Positions 45,594 through 54,342 of a stretch of DNA of 64,000 nt are shown here, piece by piece; position 1 is the stretch's first letter; each line of letters begins with the position of its first letter. Where the stretch lies: NCBI RefSeq assembly GCF_006546775.1, contig NZ_VICE01000017.1, positions 1 through 64,000 of the forward strand, in the 5' to 3' direction. The position numbers and the translations under genes are program-made. The notes under the pieces are model-generated. The model worked only from the letters and a program-made list of their open reading frames with translations, was not told the DNA's origin and did no database searches. The DNA comes from Marilutibacter aestuarii (lineage in GTDB: Bacteria > Pseudomonadota > Gammaproteobacteria > Xanthomonadales > Xanthomonadaceae).

Positions 45594-46256
45594 TCAGCCT
45601 CCCGCGCGGGGCCAGGCGTTGACGATGCGGCAGAACAGCTGCCCGGTGCGCTCGGTGTCGTAGACCGCCGAGTGCGCCTCGTCGCTGTTCCATTCCATGC
45701 CGGCCGCCTGCACCGCCCGCGCCAGCACCGTTTGCCCGTAGGCAACGCCCGCCAGCGACACCGTGTCGAACACGCTGAAGGGGTGGAAGGGATTGCGCTT
45801 GTGCCCGCAGCGGGCCACCGCGGCATTGAGGAAATTCAGGTCGAAGTGCGCGTTGTGGCCGACCAGGATCGCGCGCTGGCAGCCGTGCTTCTTGAGGGCG
45901 GCACGCACCGGCGCGAACACGCGCTCGAGCGCGGGCCGCTCGGGCAGGGCGTCGCGGAACGGGTGGCCGATGTCGATGCCGGTGACTTCCAGCGATTTGG
46001 GGTCGATCTCGGTGCCCTCAGCGGGCTCGACATGGCTTCCGATGACCTCGCCGACGACCAGTTGCCCATCGGCGTCGACATCGATGGGAGCGACCGCGAT
46101 CTCCAGCAGGGCATGGCGATTCCAGTCGAAACCGCCGGTCTCGACATCGACGATGACCGGCAGGTAGCCGCGGAACCGCGTCGCGAGCGGGGAAATGGCG
46201 GCGGCCCGGGCGCCGGTGGGGCGGACCGCGGCGGCGATTTCACGGGGGATCTGCAT
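45594..46256 (-). CDS. rnt: ribonuclease T
   Basis: 3'-5' exonuclease of the DEDDh family that trims tRNA and other stable RNA 3' ends. The 220 residues carry ExoI D37 and E39 ([21 protein letters not shown]), ExoII Asp in [14 protein letters not shown] and ExoIII His/Asp in [42 protein letters not shown] is typical of RNase T. It lies 53 bases after the bufferin operon on the same strand but is unlikely to be functionally linked. Confidence 0.95.
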   Translation of the reverse strand: MQIPREIAAAVRPTGARAAAISPLATRFRGYLPVIVDVETGGFDWNRHALLEIAVAPIDVDADGQLVVGEVIGSHVEPAEGTEIDPKSLEVTGIDIGHPFRDALPERPALERVFAPVRAALKKHGCQRAILVGHNAHFDLNFLNAAVARCGHKRNPFHPFSVFDTVSLAGVAYGQTVLARAVQAAGMEWNSDEAHSAVYDTERTGQLFCRIVNAWPRAGG

Positions 46257-46309
46257 CCGGAAAGCCTAGCAGACCCGCGTGGCCGGGCCCCACCCCGGTG
46301 GCGGGGCGT

Positions 46310-47083
46310 TCAGTCGGCGGTGCCCAGGACCACGCGGCTGGCGCGCATCTGCTCGAGCATGGCGCGACCCTGGGCGAGGAAGGCCGCGTCGCAGGCAATG
46401 CCGGCCTCATCGGCCAATTGCGTCAGGCATGCCCGGCCGCTGCGGCCGGGGGGCTCGCCCAGCAGCCCGGCCAGGCGGAAGGCGAGCGGGCTGAGTTCGG
46501 AGAAATGCACGCTGCCGTCCGCGCGCCGGCGCAGCAGCAGCAAGGTCGGCGTGTCGGGCGCCTGCGCGGGCTGCCAGTCCGGGCCGATCCGGTGCACCGG
46601 CCAGGCGTAGGCCAGCGGCCAGGCCAGCGGCGACAGGCAGGGGCGGCCCTCGAGGAGGTCGCCACCCGGATCGGCGGCGGCGTCCTCTTCGCGTGCCTCG
46701 GATATCTGCAGGGCCAGCTCGACCCATTCGTAGTGCGCCAGTTCGCCCAGCCATGGCCGTGCGGGGTCGGGATGCGTCTCCAGGTAACGCAGGAATTCCC
46801 GTGCGATCTCCGGGAACAGGGGCGTCTGGCAGCGGTGTTCGCGGAAGAAGTCGCGCACCAGCACGGGCCATTGCGCCCCGAAGATGCGCCGGATCACCGG
46901 GAAGTTCCCGGCCAACAGCGACTCGATGTTGTTGAACAGCAGTTCGCGATAGACCTGCAGCCGTCGCGCCTCGATGCCCTCGGGCGCGGGGGTGCCATCG
47001 GGGTCGCGCAGGTGGCGGGCGAGCGACCACTGCTGCTCGCGCAGGCGCGCCGGGGCGCCGATGTCAGGCGCGGGCGCGGTCAT
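46310..47083 (-). CDS. HvfC/BufC-type DUF2063 protein
   Basis: Partner of the MNIO enzyme in bufferin/Hvf-type RiPP biosynthesis. About 257 residues from [28 protein letters not shown]. The N-terminal DUF2063 part has [30 protein letters not shown] and [24 protein letters not shown]. The C-terminal part ([41 protein letters not shown]) is typical of the family. It is thought to recognise and present the precursor to the enzyme. The start overlaps the DUF692 gene by 20 bases; ATG 47113 is an alternative. Confidence 0.88.
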   Translation of the reverse strand: MTAPAPDIGAPARLREQQWSLARHLRDPDGTPAPEGIEARRLQVYRELLFNNIESLLAGNFPVIRRIFGAQWPVLVRDFFREHRCQTPLFPEIAREFLRYLETHPDPARPWLGELAHYEWVELALQISEAREEDAAADPGGDLLEGRPCLSPLAWPLAYAWPVHRIGPDWQPAQAPDTPTLLLLRRRADGSVHFSELSPLAFRLAGLLGEPPGRSGRACLTQLADEAGIACDAAFLAQGRAMLEQMRASRVVLGTAD

Positions 47084-47936
47084 CGCGGGCGTGGCTGGCA
47101 ACGGGTCCGGCATGGCGCTGCATGCGGGCGCGCACCTGCTCCAGTTCGTCCAGCAGTTCACCGAACGGCGGGAAGTTGAAATCGCGCTCGAGCAGGGTCG
47201 GGTGGAGGCCGAAGCGCTGGAAGGCGACGTCGAGCAGATGCCAGACATCGGGCTTGACGGGTGCGCCGTGCGTGTCGACCTTCAGGTCCTCGGCCTCGTC
47301 GAAATGGCCTGCGACGTGGATGCTGGCGATGCGCTCGCCCGGCATGGCCGCGAGGAAGTCGGCGGCATCGTAGCCATGGTTGATCGCGTTGACGTAGACG
47401 TTGTTGACGTCGAGCAGAAGCTCGCAGTCAGCCTCCGCCAGTACCGCGTTGATGAACGCCGCCTCGCCCATGCCGGCATGCGGGGCCGCGTAGTACGACA
47501 CGTTCTCGACCGCGATGCGGCGGCCGACGATGTCCTGGGCCTGGCGGATCCGTGCGGCGACGTGGTGCACGGCCTCCTCGGTGAACGGGATCGGCAGCAG
47601 GTCGTAGAGCTGGCCGTCGTCGCTGCAGTAGCTCAGGTGTTCGCTGTACAGCGCGACGCGGTGGCGGTCGAGGAACTGCCGCGTGCGCTTGAGGAAGGTC
47701 TCGTCGAGCGGCAGGCAGCCTCCCAGCGAGAGCGAGAGGCCATGGCAGGTGATGGGGTGGCGGGCGCTGAGTGCATCCAGCGCCTCGCCGAGTCGACCGC
47801 CGACTCCGATCCAGTTCTCCGGCGCGCATTCGAGGAAGTCGAAGGCGCCGGCGTCCGCGCTGCGCAAGGGTTCGAGCAGGGCGCGCCGCAGGCCGAGGCC
47901 AACGGCATTGGACGGCAGGGATCGGAGGGCGGTCAT
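47064..47936 (-). CDS. MNIO-family (DUF692) peptide-modifying enzyme, HvfB/BufB type
   Basis: Multinuclear non-heme iron oxidative enzyme of a TIM-barrel fold, 290 residues. Visible landmarks are GVGLGLR-like [80 protein letters not shown] and IHVAGHFDE; the His, Asp and Glu in these supply iron ligands in characterised members. HvfB and BufB convert Cys of the precursor to oxazolone/thioamide or thiooxazole-type groups that bind copper. It lies between the precursor and the DUF2063 partner, 13 bases after the precursor stop. Confidence 0.92.
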   Translation of the reverse strand: MTALRSLPSNAVGLGLRRALLEPLRSADAGAFDFLECAPENWIGVGGRLGEALDALSARHPITCHGLSLSLGGCLPLDETFLKRTRQFLDRHRVALYSEHLSYCSDDGQLYDLLPIPFTEEAVHHVAARIRQAQDIVGRRIAVENVSYYAAPHAGMGEAAFINAVLAEADCELLLDVNNVYVNAINHGYDAADFLAAMPGERIASIHVAGHFDEAEDLKVDTHGAPVKPDVWHLLDVAFQRFGLHPTLLERDFNFPPFGELLDELEQVRARMQRHAGPVASHARDDRARA

Positions 47937-47949
47937 CGCGCGGGCTCGA

Positions 47950-48366
47950 TCAGGCCATGCCGCCGCACTTGCCCTCGCCGCACTTGCCTTCGGCACCCTT
48001 GTCGCCGCCGCAGGAGCCTTCGGCGCCCTTGTCGGCACCGCAGGAGCCTTCGTGGCCGGCCTTGAACTCGTCGGCGCTGATCTGGCCGTCGCTGTTGGCG
48101 TCGTAGCGCGCGAAGCGGCTGTCGTCGCCGTCGTGGGCAGCGGCGAACTCGGCCATCGACACCGAGCCGTTCTTGTCCGCGTCCATCTTCTCGACGCCGC
48201 ACTTGCCTTCACCGCACTTGCCCTCGGCGGCCTTCTCGGCCTGGGCGCCGCCCTGCATGTAGCCGGCGGCAAGCTCGCTCATGGCGAAGGCGGAGGAGGA
48301 CAGGGCGAGGCCGCCCAGCAGGGTGGCGCCGACGGCGAGGGCGATGGGCTTCTTGTTGCTGTTCAT
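47950..48366 (-). CDS. bufferin/HvfA-like precursor with EF-hand pair
   Basis: A 138-residue secreted peptide precursor. It has a Sec signal peptide ([20 protein letters not shown], cleavage near residue 28) and six EG[KS]CG motifs: EGKCG at 48-52, 53-57, 126-130 and 131-135, EGSCG at 106-110 and 116-120. All six Cys (51, 56, 109, 119, 129, 134) lie in these motifs. Between the two clusters are two EF-hand loops, [13 protein letters not shown] (from 62) and [13 protein letters not shown] (from 89). Matches to HvfA-type precursors are in the EGKCG repeats; the EF-hand insert is unusual. Shine-Dalgarno GAAGGAAT precedes the ATG. Probable role: periplasmic copper buffering. Confidence 0.85.
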   Translation of the reverse strand: MNSNKKPIALAVGATLLGGLALSSSAFAMSELAAGYMQGGAQAEKAAEGKCGEGKCGVEKMDADKNGSVSMAEFAAAHDGDDSRFARYDANSDGQISADEFKAGHEGSCGADKGAEGSCGGDKGAEGKCGEGKCGGMA

Positions 48367-48491
48367 GACGGGATTCCTTCTGTGTTGGTGGGCGCACGTC
48401 GCGCCGATCCGTTGCGATTGAAGTCGTACAGCTGCATGTCGCGTGACCTGGCCGTCGGGGGAGGACGGCGGGCTTGCCCGACACAGTACTG

Positions 48492-48520
48492 CTTACGCAG
48501 GCCCGCGCCGGGCGGTTACA
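48492..48520 (-). promoter_or_regulatory. ECF-type promoter of the bufferin operon
   Basis: Minus strand: TGTAACC (48520 down to 48514), 16 bases, CGTAAG (48497 down to 48492), about 120 bases before the precursor ATG. This resembles the GTAACC-N16-CGAA promoter of the Caulobacter SigF regulon, which includes bufferin genes. The cognate sigma factor is not in the window unless it is the FecI-like gene at 15978, for which there is no evidence. Confidence 0.6.
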
Positions 48521-48540
48521 CCCCGGGGACATGATTGCGC

Positions 48541-48735
48541 TTCCGGCGATGGATGCGCAGGGCCTCGTTCAGTATCCGTTCACTGCGATCGCCGCTTCGC
48601 GGCGTGCTGCAATGCGTCATCGCCGCCGGACCGCCACGACGCAAAGGGCCGCGATGTACGCGGCCCCGTGTCGTGGCCGGGCGCATCGCGCGCCCGGACC
48701 CGGTTCGTGCTCCGCCCGCAGGCGGACAGGCCCCC
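48541..48735. other. phoU-bufferin intergenic region
   Basis: No gene is seen. Small GC-rich palindromes are present (for example GTCCGCC cgc GGCGGAC-like around 48712-48728, and GGGCGC... GCGCCC near 48679-48696), any of which could act in phoU transcript ending. None has a U-tract. Confidence 0.35.
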
Positions 48736-49446
48736 TCAGGGGCCCGTCGTCGTGCTCGATTCGTCGCGCTTCTCGCGCGGCGGCAGTTCGTCCTCGCCCT
48801 TCACCAGGAACCAGACGTTCTCGGCGATGTTGGTGGCGTGGTCGCCGATGCGTTCGATGTTCTTGGCCATGAACAGCAGGTGCGTGCACGCGGTGATGCT
48901 GCGCGGATCTTCCATCATGTACGTCAGCAGCTCCCGGAACAGCCCGGTGTAGGCGATGTCGATCTCGGCATCGCGGACGCGGATGTTCTTGGCCGCCTCG
49001 ACGTCGTTGTCGCGGTAGGCCACGAGGACGTCGCGGACCTGCTTGACGGCCAGCGTGCCGATGGCGTGCAAGCCGGTCACGTGCGGGAGGGCCGGCATCA
49101 GGTTCAGCGCGGTGGAGCGCTTGGCCACGTTGGCGGCGTAGTCGCCGATGCGCTCGATGTCGGAGGCGATCCGGATGGCGGCGAGGATCTCGCGCAGGTC
49201 GCGTGCCATCGGCCCGCGCAGCGCGAGCTTCATCACGTCGTGGCTGACTTCCTGCTCCAGGGCGTCGATGGCTTCGTCGTTGGCGATGATCCGCTCGGCG
49301 GCCTTGTCGTCGCGCCGCTCGACGACGTCGAGCGCGGCCTCCAGCTGTGACGCGGCCATCTCGCCCATGCGCAGGGTTTCGTCGAGGAGGCGCTTCTGCT
49401 CGTCGTCGTAGCTCTTGACGATGTGCTCGTGCATGTCGGTACTCAT
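48736..49446 (-). CDS. phoU: phosphate transport regulator PhoU
   Basis: Links PstSCAB to PhoR so that the Pho regulon is off in phosphate sufficiency. The 236 residues form two three-helix PhoU domains with metal-binding motifs ASDIERIGDYAANVAKR (about 93-109) and AKNIERIGDHATNIAE (about 194-209). It is last of pstSCAB-phoU, 91 bases after pstB. phoB and phoR are not in the window. Confidence 0.97.
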   Translation of the reverse strand: MSTDMHEHIVKSYDDEQKRLLDETLRMGEMAASQLEAALDVVERRDDKAAERIIANDEAIDALEQEVSHDVMKLALRGPMARDLREILAAIRIASDIERIGDYAANVAKRSTALNLMPALPHVTGLHAIGTLAVKQVRDVLVAYRDNDVEAAKNIRVRDAEIDIAYTGLFRELLTYMMEDPRSITACTHLLFMAKNIERIGDHATNIAENVWFLVKGEDELPPREKRDESSTTTGP

Positions 49447-49537
49447 GTGCGGCTCCAGTCTCGTGGCCCGGGATCGCGATGGGCAGGGCTTGGACGGGAA
49501 GGGTAGGGAGGCGCCGGAAGGCGGCGGGAGGGGCGTT

Positions 49538-50395
49538 TCAGCCGAAGCGCCCGGTGATGTAGTCCTCGGTCTGCTGCTTGGTTGGCGAGGAGAAGATGTC
49601 GTCGGTGCGGCCGTGCTCGATGAGGTCGCCCAGGTACATGAAGGCGGTGTAATCGGACACGCGCGCGGCCTGCTGCATGTTGTGGGTGACGATCGCGATG
49701 GTGTAGTCGACCTTCAGCTCCTCGACCAGCTGCTCGATGCGGCTGGTCGAGATCGGGTCGAGGGCGGAGGTCGGTTCGTCGAGCAGCAGCACGTCGGGGC
49801 GCAACGCGACGGCGCGGGCGATGCACAGGCGCTGCTGCTGGCCGCCGGACAGGCCGAGCGCGCTCTGCCCGAGCTTGTCCTTGACCTCGTCCCAGAGCGC
49901 GCCCTGGCGCAGCGCATGCTCGACGCGATCGTTCATGTCCGACTTCGACAGCTTCTCGTGGTGGCGGATCGCGTAGGCCACGTTCTCGAAGATGGTCATC
50001 GGGAACGGCACCGGCTTCTGGAACACCATGCCGACCTTGCTGCGCAGGCGGTTCATGGGGTACTTCGGGTCGAGGATGTTCTCGCCGTCCAGCAGCACCT
50101 GGCCCGTCGCCCGCAGTTTCGGATACAGCGCGTAGATGCGGTTGAAGATGCGCAGCAGGGTCGACTTGCCGCAACCGGACGGACCGATCAACGCGGTGAC
50201 GCGCTTCTCGGGAATGTCCAGGTCGATGTTCTTGAGCGCGTGGAACGCGTCGTAGTGGAAGTCCAGCCCGCGCACGGACAGCTTGACCGGGGCATCGGCC
50301 TGGGCGGCGGCATCGCGCTGCGGCGTGGCCAGGGAAATACGGGCGTCGTTCATGGCCGGGGTCCGTGAAGCGAAAGGAGAAGAGAGGTCAGTCAT
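49538..50395 (-). CDS. pstB: phosphate ABC transporter ATP-binding protein
   Basis: ATPase of the high-affinity phosphate transporter. About 285 residues from MTDLSSPF (ATG 50395, overlapping the end of pstA); ATG 50353 (MNDARISLA) would give 271 residues. It has Walker [10 protein letters not shown], the PstB-specific [30 protein letters not shown], signature LSGGQQQRL, Walker [14 protein letters not shown] and switch His in IVTHNMQQA. Confidence 0.97.
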   Translation of the reverse strand: MTDLSSPFASRTPAMNDARISLATPQRDAAAQADAPVKLSVRGLDFHYDAFHALKNIDLDIPEKRVTALIGPSGCGKSTLLRIFNRIYALYPKLRATGQVLLDGENILDPKYPMNRLRSKVGMVFQKPVPFPMTIFENVAYAIRHHEKLSKSDMNDRVEHALRQGALWDEVKDKLGQSALGLSGGQQQRLCIARAVALRPDVLLLDEPTSALDPISTSRIEQLVEELKVDYTIAIVTHNMQQAARVSDYTAFMYLGDLIEHGRTDDIFSSPTKQQTEDYITGRFG

Positions 50396-51275
50396 GGGCG
50401 ATCCTCTTGCGCACCAGCAGGGCACGGGCGAGCAGGCTCACGACCAGTACGAACAGGGCCAGTATGAGCGCTCCGGCCCAGGCGAGGGTCTGCCAGGACT
50501 CGTAGGGGCTGCCGGCGAACTGGTACATCACCACCGGCACGCTGGCCATGGGCTGCATCACGTCGCTGCTCCAGTACTGGTTGCCGAAGGCGGTGAACAG
50601 CAGCGGGGCGGTTTCGCCGGAGATGCGCGCCAGCGCCAGCAGCACGCCGGTGATGATGCCCGCCGAGGCGCTGCGGTACATCACCTGCACGATCACCTTC
50701 CACTGCGGCACGCCCAGCGACAGCGCGGCCTCGCGCATCTGTCCGGGCACCAGTCGCAGCATCTCGTCGGTGGTGCGCACCACGACCGGCAGCACAATGA
50801 AGGCCAGGGCCACCGAACCGGCGAGCGCCGAGAAGTTGCCGCCGCTCTGCGCGACGATCAGGGTGTAGACGAACAGGCCCAGGACGATGGATGGCGCCGA
50901 CAGCAGGATGTCGTTGACGAAGCGCACCACGGTGCCGAGGCGGCGTCCGGCGCCGTACTCGGCCAGCCAGGTCCCCGCGGCGATGCCGAGCGGCGTGCCG
51001 ATGAGGATGGCCATCAGGCACATCACCGCGCTGCCGAAGAAGGCGTTGCGCAGGCCGCCTTCCTGCATCGGCGGCGGCGTGTCCTGGGTGAACAGCGCCC
51101 AGTCGATGCCGCCGATGGCCTTGGCGAACAGGGTCCACAGGATCCAGCCCAGGAAGAACAGGCCGAAGGCCGCGGCGCTGCAGGCCAGGACCATGGCCAG
51201 CGCGTTCATCAGTCGCCGCCGGCGGTACAGGGTGTCGGCGGTGCGCATCCGCGCGTCGTGGGTGGCGGTGGCCAT
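50388..51275 (-). CDS. pstA: phosphate ABC transporter permease PstA
   Basis: Inner-membrane permease, 295 residues from [21 protein letters not shown], with six predicted spans and the cytoplasmic EAA-like loop [46 protein letters not shown] is typical of PstA. The start overlaps the pstC stop (TGATG), and the stop overlaps pstB. Confidence 0.96.
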   Translation of the reverse strand: MATATHDARMRTADTLYRRRRLMNALAMVLACSAAAFGLFFLGWILWTLFAKAIGGIDWALFTQDTPPPMQEGGLRNAFFGSAVMCLMAILIGTPLGIAAGTWLAEYGAGRRLGTVVRFVNDILLSAPSIVLGLFVYTLIVAQSGGNFSALAGSVALAFIVLPVVVRTTDEMLRLVPGQMREAALSLGVPQWKVIVQVMYRSASAGIITGVLLALARISGETAPLLFTAFGNQYWSSDVMQPMASVPVVMYQFAGSPYESWQTLAWAGALILALFVLVVSLLARALLVRKRIAHD

Positions 51276-52243
51276 CAGTTGCCCTCCCGCTTGGACAGTT
51301 GGTGGAGCATGAGCCGCGCGATGGCAAGCACCACGAAGGTCACGATGAACAGCACGAAGCCCAGCAGGAGCAGCGCCGAACGATAGGTCTCGGTGGCCTC
51401 GCCGAAGTCGTTGGCGATCAGCGCGGCGATCGTGGTGCCCGGCTCGAGCAGCGACGGCGAGAAGCGGACGCTGTTGCCGACGACGAAGGCCACGGCCATG
51501 GTCTCGCCCAGCGCGCGGCCCAGGCCCAGGAAAATGCCGCCGATCACGGCCGATCGCGTGTAGGGCAGGACGATGTCCCAGCTGACTTCCCAGCGGGTGG
51601 CGCCGAGCGCGTACGCCGATTCCTTCAGCCGCGTGGGCACGGTCAGGAAGACCTCGCGCATCACTGAGGAGATGAAGGGGATGACCATGATCGAGAGCAC
51701 GATGCCGGCGGTCAGCATGCCGATGCCCAGCGGCGGGCCCTGGAACACCGCGCCCAGCACGGGCAGCGTGCCCAGGTGGTCGTTGAGCCAGGGTGTGACG
51801 TACTCGGTCATCACCGGCACCAGCACGAACAGGCCCCACATGCCGTAGATGATCGAGGGAATGCCGGCCAGCAGCTCGATCGCGGTGCCGATCGGTCCCC
51901 GCGCCCAGCGCGGCGCGACCTCGGTCAGGAAGAAGGCGATCCCGAAGCTCACCGGCACCGCGATCAGCATCGCGATGAGGGCGGTGACGATGGTGCCGTA
52001 GATCGGCACGAGCGCGCCGTACTTGTCCTCGACCGGGTTCCACTCGGTGGTGGTGAAGAAGTCCAGGCCGGACGTGGCCAGCACCTGCCGGCCGCCCCAG
52101 AGCATGGACAGCGCGGCGCCGGCCAGCGCGACCAGCACCAGCACGACGGTGGCCACGAGCAGGTAGCGGAACCAGCGGTCGTGTCGCGCGTCCTTGATGT
52201 CGCGGACGCTGGGGGCTGAGGCGGACGCAGTCGTCGCATTCAT
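51275..52243 (-). CDS. pstC: phosphate ABC transporter permease PstC
   Basis: Inner-membrane permease partner of PstA, about 322 residues from MNATTASASAPSVRD; a start 5 codons earlier at 52258 is also open. It has a large periplasmic loop with FFTTTEWNPVEDKYGALVPIYGT, then LLAGIPSIIYGMWGLFVLVP, and the EAA loop KESAYALGATRWEVSWDIVLPYTRSAVIGG. GLGRALGETMAVAFVVGNS is the conserved PstC segment. Confidence 0.96.
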   Translation of the reverse strand: MNATTASASAPSVRDIKDARHDRWFRYLLVATVVLVLVALAGAALSMLWGGRQVLATSGLDFFTTTEWNPVEDKYGALVPIYGTIVTALIAMLIAVPVSFGIAFFLTEVAPRWARGPIGTAIELLAGIPSIIYGMWGLFVLVPVMTEYVTPWLNDHLGTLPVLGAVFQGPPLGIGMLTAGIVLSIMVIPFISSVMREVFLTVPTRLKESAYALGATRWEVSWDIVLPYTRSAVIGGIFLGLGRALGETMAVAFVVGNSVRFSPSLLEPGTTIAALIANDFGEATETYRSALLLLGFVLFIVTFVVLAIARLMLHQLSKREGN

Positions 52244-52355
52244 CTGGGATACCGGCACTCGTCTTGTTCATGCCCGCGGGGGCGGGGTCCGCGCCCGCGG
52301 GGTCCTGGCGGGTTGGCGCTGGCCTCGTGCGCCATGCGCCGGCGGGAAAAGCAGG

Positions 52356-52416
52356 ATCCCGGCTTGCGCCGGGACGTCGGTCGGACCGGACCCCGTGCCC
52401 GCGGTGCGGGCACGGG
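52356..52416 (-). promoter_or_regulatory. hairpins between pstS and pstC
   Basis: An 11-base-pair stem CCCGTGCCCGC / GCGGGCACGGG (52392-52416, loop GGT) begins 9 bases after the pstS stop. A second palindrome, ATCCCGGC ttgc GCCGGGAC (52356-52375), resembles the REP element at 24913. No U-tract follows. They could stabilise pstS mRNA or cut readthrough, giving more binding protein than permease. Confidence 0.5.
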
Positions 52417-52424
52417 TCGGTGCA

Positions 52425-53519
52425 TTACTTGAACTCGGCCGCCCAGTACGACTCGATCTGCTGCACCAGCTCGGCCGGCAGCGGCACGTAGTGCAGCTCC
52501 GAGGCCTGCGACTGGCCGTTCTCGAAGGCCCACTTGAAGAAAGCCATGGCATCGGCGCTGCGCTTGGCGTCCTTGGGCTGCTTGTACATCAGGATGAAGT
52601 TGGTGGCGGTGATCGGCCACGCATCGGCACCCGGGGCGTTGGTGATCACCAGGTGGAAGTCCTGGGTGTTGGCCCAGTCGGCGGTCGCGGCCGCGGCCTG
52701 GAAGCTCTCCGCGCTCGGGGTCACCCAGTTGCCCGCCGCGTTCTGCAGCGTGGTGTAGGCCATGTTGTTCTGGATCGCATAGGCCAGTTCGACGTAGCCG
52801 ATCGAGCCCTTGATCTGCTGGACGTAGGAGGCGACGCCCTCGTTGCCCTTGCCGCCGACGCCGTCGACCCACTTGACCGACTTGCCTTCGCCGACGCTGT
52901 CCTTCCACGCCGGGCTGACCTTGGAGAGGTAGTTGGTGAAGTTGAAGGTCGTGCCCGAGCCGTCGGAGCGGTGCACGAGGGTGATCTTGACGTCGGGCAG
53001 GCTGACGCCGGGGTTGGCCGCGGCGATCGCCGGGTCGTTCCACTTGGTGATCTTGCCCAGGTAGATGTCGGCGAGCAGGGCGCCGGTCAGGCGCAGCTGG
53101 CCCGGGGCGATGCCCTCGACGTTCAGCACCGGCACGACGCCGCCGATGGCGGAGGGGAACTGGCCCAGGCCGGCCTCGGCCAGCTCTTCGGGGCTCAGCG
53201 GGGCGTCGGACGAACCGAAATCGACCGTGCCGCCCTTGATCTGGGCGATGCCGCCGCCCGAACCGATCGACTGGTAGTTCACCTTGGCGCCGGTCTGCGC
53301 GTTGTAGTCGCTGGACCACTTGGAGATCAGCGGGAAGATGAAGGTCGCGCCGGCACCGGTGATCTCGGCGGCGACCTTGTCGCCGGCAGTGGCGTCGCTG
53401 GTGGCCGGCGTGGTCGCGCCGTCGGCGGTGGCCGGGGCGTCGGTCGACGGCGTGCAGGCGGCCAGGGCCAGCGTGGTGGCGAGGGCGAGGACGGCGAAAC
53501 GGGCCGGGGAGGATTTCAT
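52425..53519 (-). CDS. pstS: phosphate-binding protein PstS
   Basis: Periplasmic phosphate receptor of the Pst transporter, 364 residues. The signal peptide ends in a lipobox LALAAC (Cys22), so it is probably a lipoprotein, followed by a Thr/Ala-rich linker (about 23-48). Phosphate-binding segments are ITGAGATFIFPLISKW, GSGGGIAQIKGGTVDFGSSDAPL and VHRSDGSGTTFNFTNYLS. It is first in the operon and has a Pho box 66 bases upstream. Confidence 0.97.
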   Translation of the reverse strand: MKSSPARFAVLALATTLALAACTPSTDAPATADGATTPATSDATAGDKVAAEITGAGATFIFPLISKWSSDYNAQTGAKVNYQSIGSGGGIAQIKGGTVDFGSSDAPLSPEELAEAGLGQFPSAIGGVVPVLNVEGIAPGQLRLTGALLADIYLGKITKWNDPAIAAANPGVSLPDVKITLVHRSDGSGTTFNFTNYLSKVSPAWKDSVGEGKSVKWVDGVGGKGNEGVASYVQQIKGSIGYVELAYAIQNNMAYTTLQNAAGNWVTPSAESFQAAAATADWANTQDFHLVITNAPGADAWPITATNFILMYKQPKDAKRSADAMAFFKWAFENGQSQASELHYVPLPAELVQQIESYWAAEFK

Positions 53520-53584
53520 GGTGACTCCGTGACTGGGGTTCGAGCCGGACTGCCCGGCGGATGGTGCTATGAAATGATGTTTTT

Positions 53585-53602
53585 GTTACACACCTGTTAC
53601 AC
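53585..53602 (-). promoter_or_regulatory. Pho box before pstS
   Basis: Minus strand: GTGTAAC AGGT GTGTAAC, two 7-base half-sites with a 4-base spacer, the PhoB-binding layout (consensus CTGTNAY repeats). It lies 66 bases before the pstS ATG. A poor -10 (CATAGC region near 53566-53572) sits at about the expected distance. Confidence 0.8.
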
Positions 53603-53759
53603 GCCGGGGACTAATATTCATCTACTTGATTTAAAAGGGCTTTCCGGGTCAAACGGAAGGCTTCCGCGCGGGCGGGCAGGACCGCCGGACACAAATCCTC
53701 CATCCGGGAAGAGAGGCTCCCCGGGTCCGCGATGCAAGGCATACGGCAGCCGCAGCCGC

Positions 53760-54209
53760 GTAAACCGGGTAAGCGAAGCGCACCCGGGGGGCCGGCATCT
53801 GGCCAAGGTCAAAGGCTTTCGCCCGCTGCGCGTGCGAGTCCCCTTTGTCTTGTCAAAAGGAACCAAAACCGCGGGGTACATCGGCCGCCGGTCCGGCTTG
53901 GCCTCACCGGTCCCCTCTGCGCCTCGGTCATGGCGGCATGGCGCCCAGACTCGCTTCGCCCGGACAAGAGCGCCTCTGCGGCCGCCATGCCCTGCGGTAA
54001 CCGGCGGCCTCAAAGTCGCGAAGGTCATGGTCAAGGTCAACTGCAACTGCAACGGCAGGACCGTAGGGTGGATAGAGCCGAAGGCGAAACCCACCGTCGC
54101 GGAGCCGCACGCATGACGGACGATGGGTTTTGCTTCGCGCTACCCATCCTACGAAGCCGCGAACGCCTGATCGCCCGCCGTAGCCCGGGTAAGCGGAGCG
54201 CACCCGGGG
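53760..54209 (+). repeat. dispersed repeat copy 2 with flanking REP-like hairpins
   Basis: The 220 bp block of copy 1 recurs in the same orientation at 53805-54022, followed by a shorter, diverged hexamer tail (to 54056). It is flanked by palindromes: 53765-53789 (CCGGG taagcgaagcgca CCCGG), 54063-54094 (GTAGGGTGGATAGAGCC... GAAACCCACC), 54122-54152 (minus-oriented GTAGGATGGGT... ACCCATC) and 54180-54209 (GTAGCCCGGGT aagcggagcgc ACCCGGG). No credible gene lies in 53603-54280. Confidence 0.78.
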
Positions 54210-54280
54210 CAGCGACGTGGCGAATCCGGCCGCCGCGGCGCACTGGCATTCGCCGCATGGCCGCCGCTGGCGCGCCGGGC

Positions 54281-54314
54281 AAAAAAATGGGCGCGATGCA
54301 GGCACCGCGCCCAT
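54281..54314 (-). terminator. terminator of the OprO/OprP porin gene
   Basis: Minus strand: ATGGGCGCG / CGCGCCCAT stem (54287-54314, loop of 10) followed by TTTTTTT, 29 bases after the porin stop. Confidence 0.92.
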
Positions 54315-54342
54315 CAAAGCCTTCAGGGGGAGAGTAGAAGGA

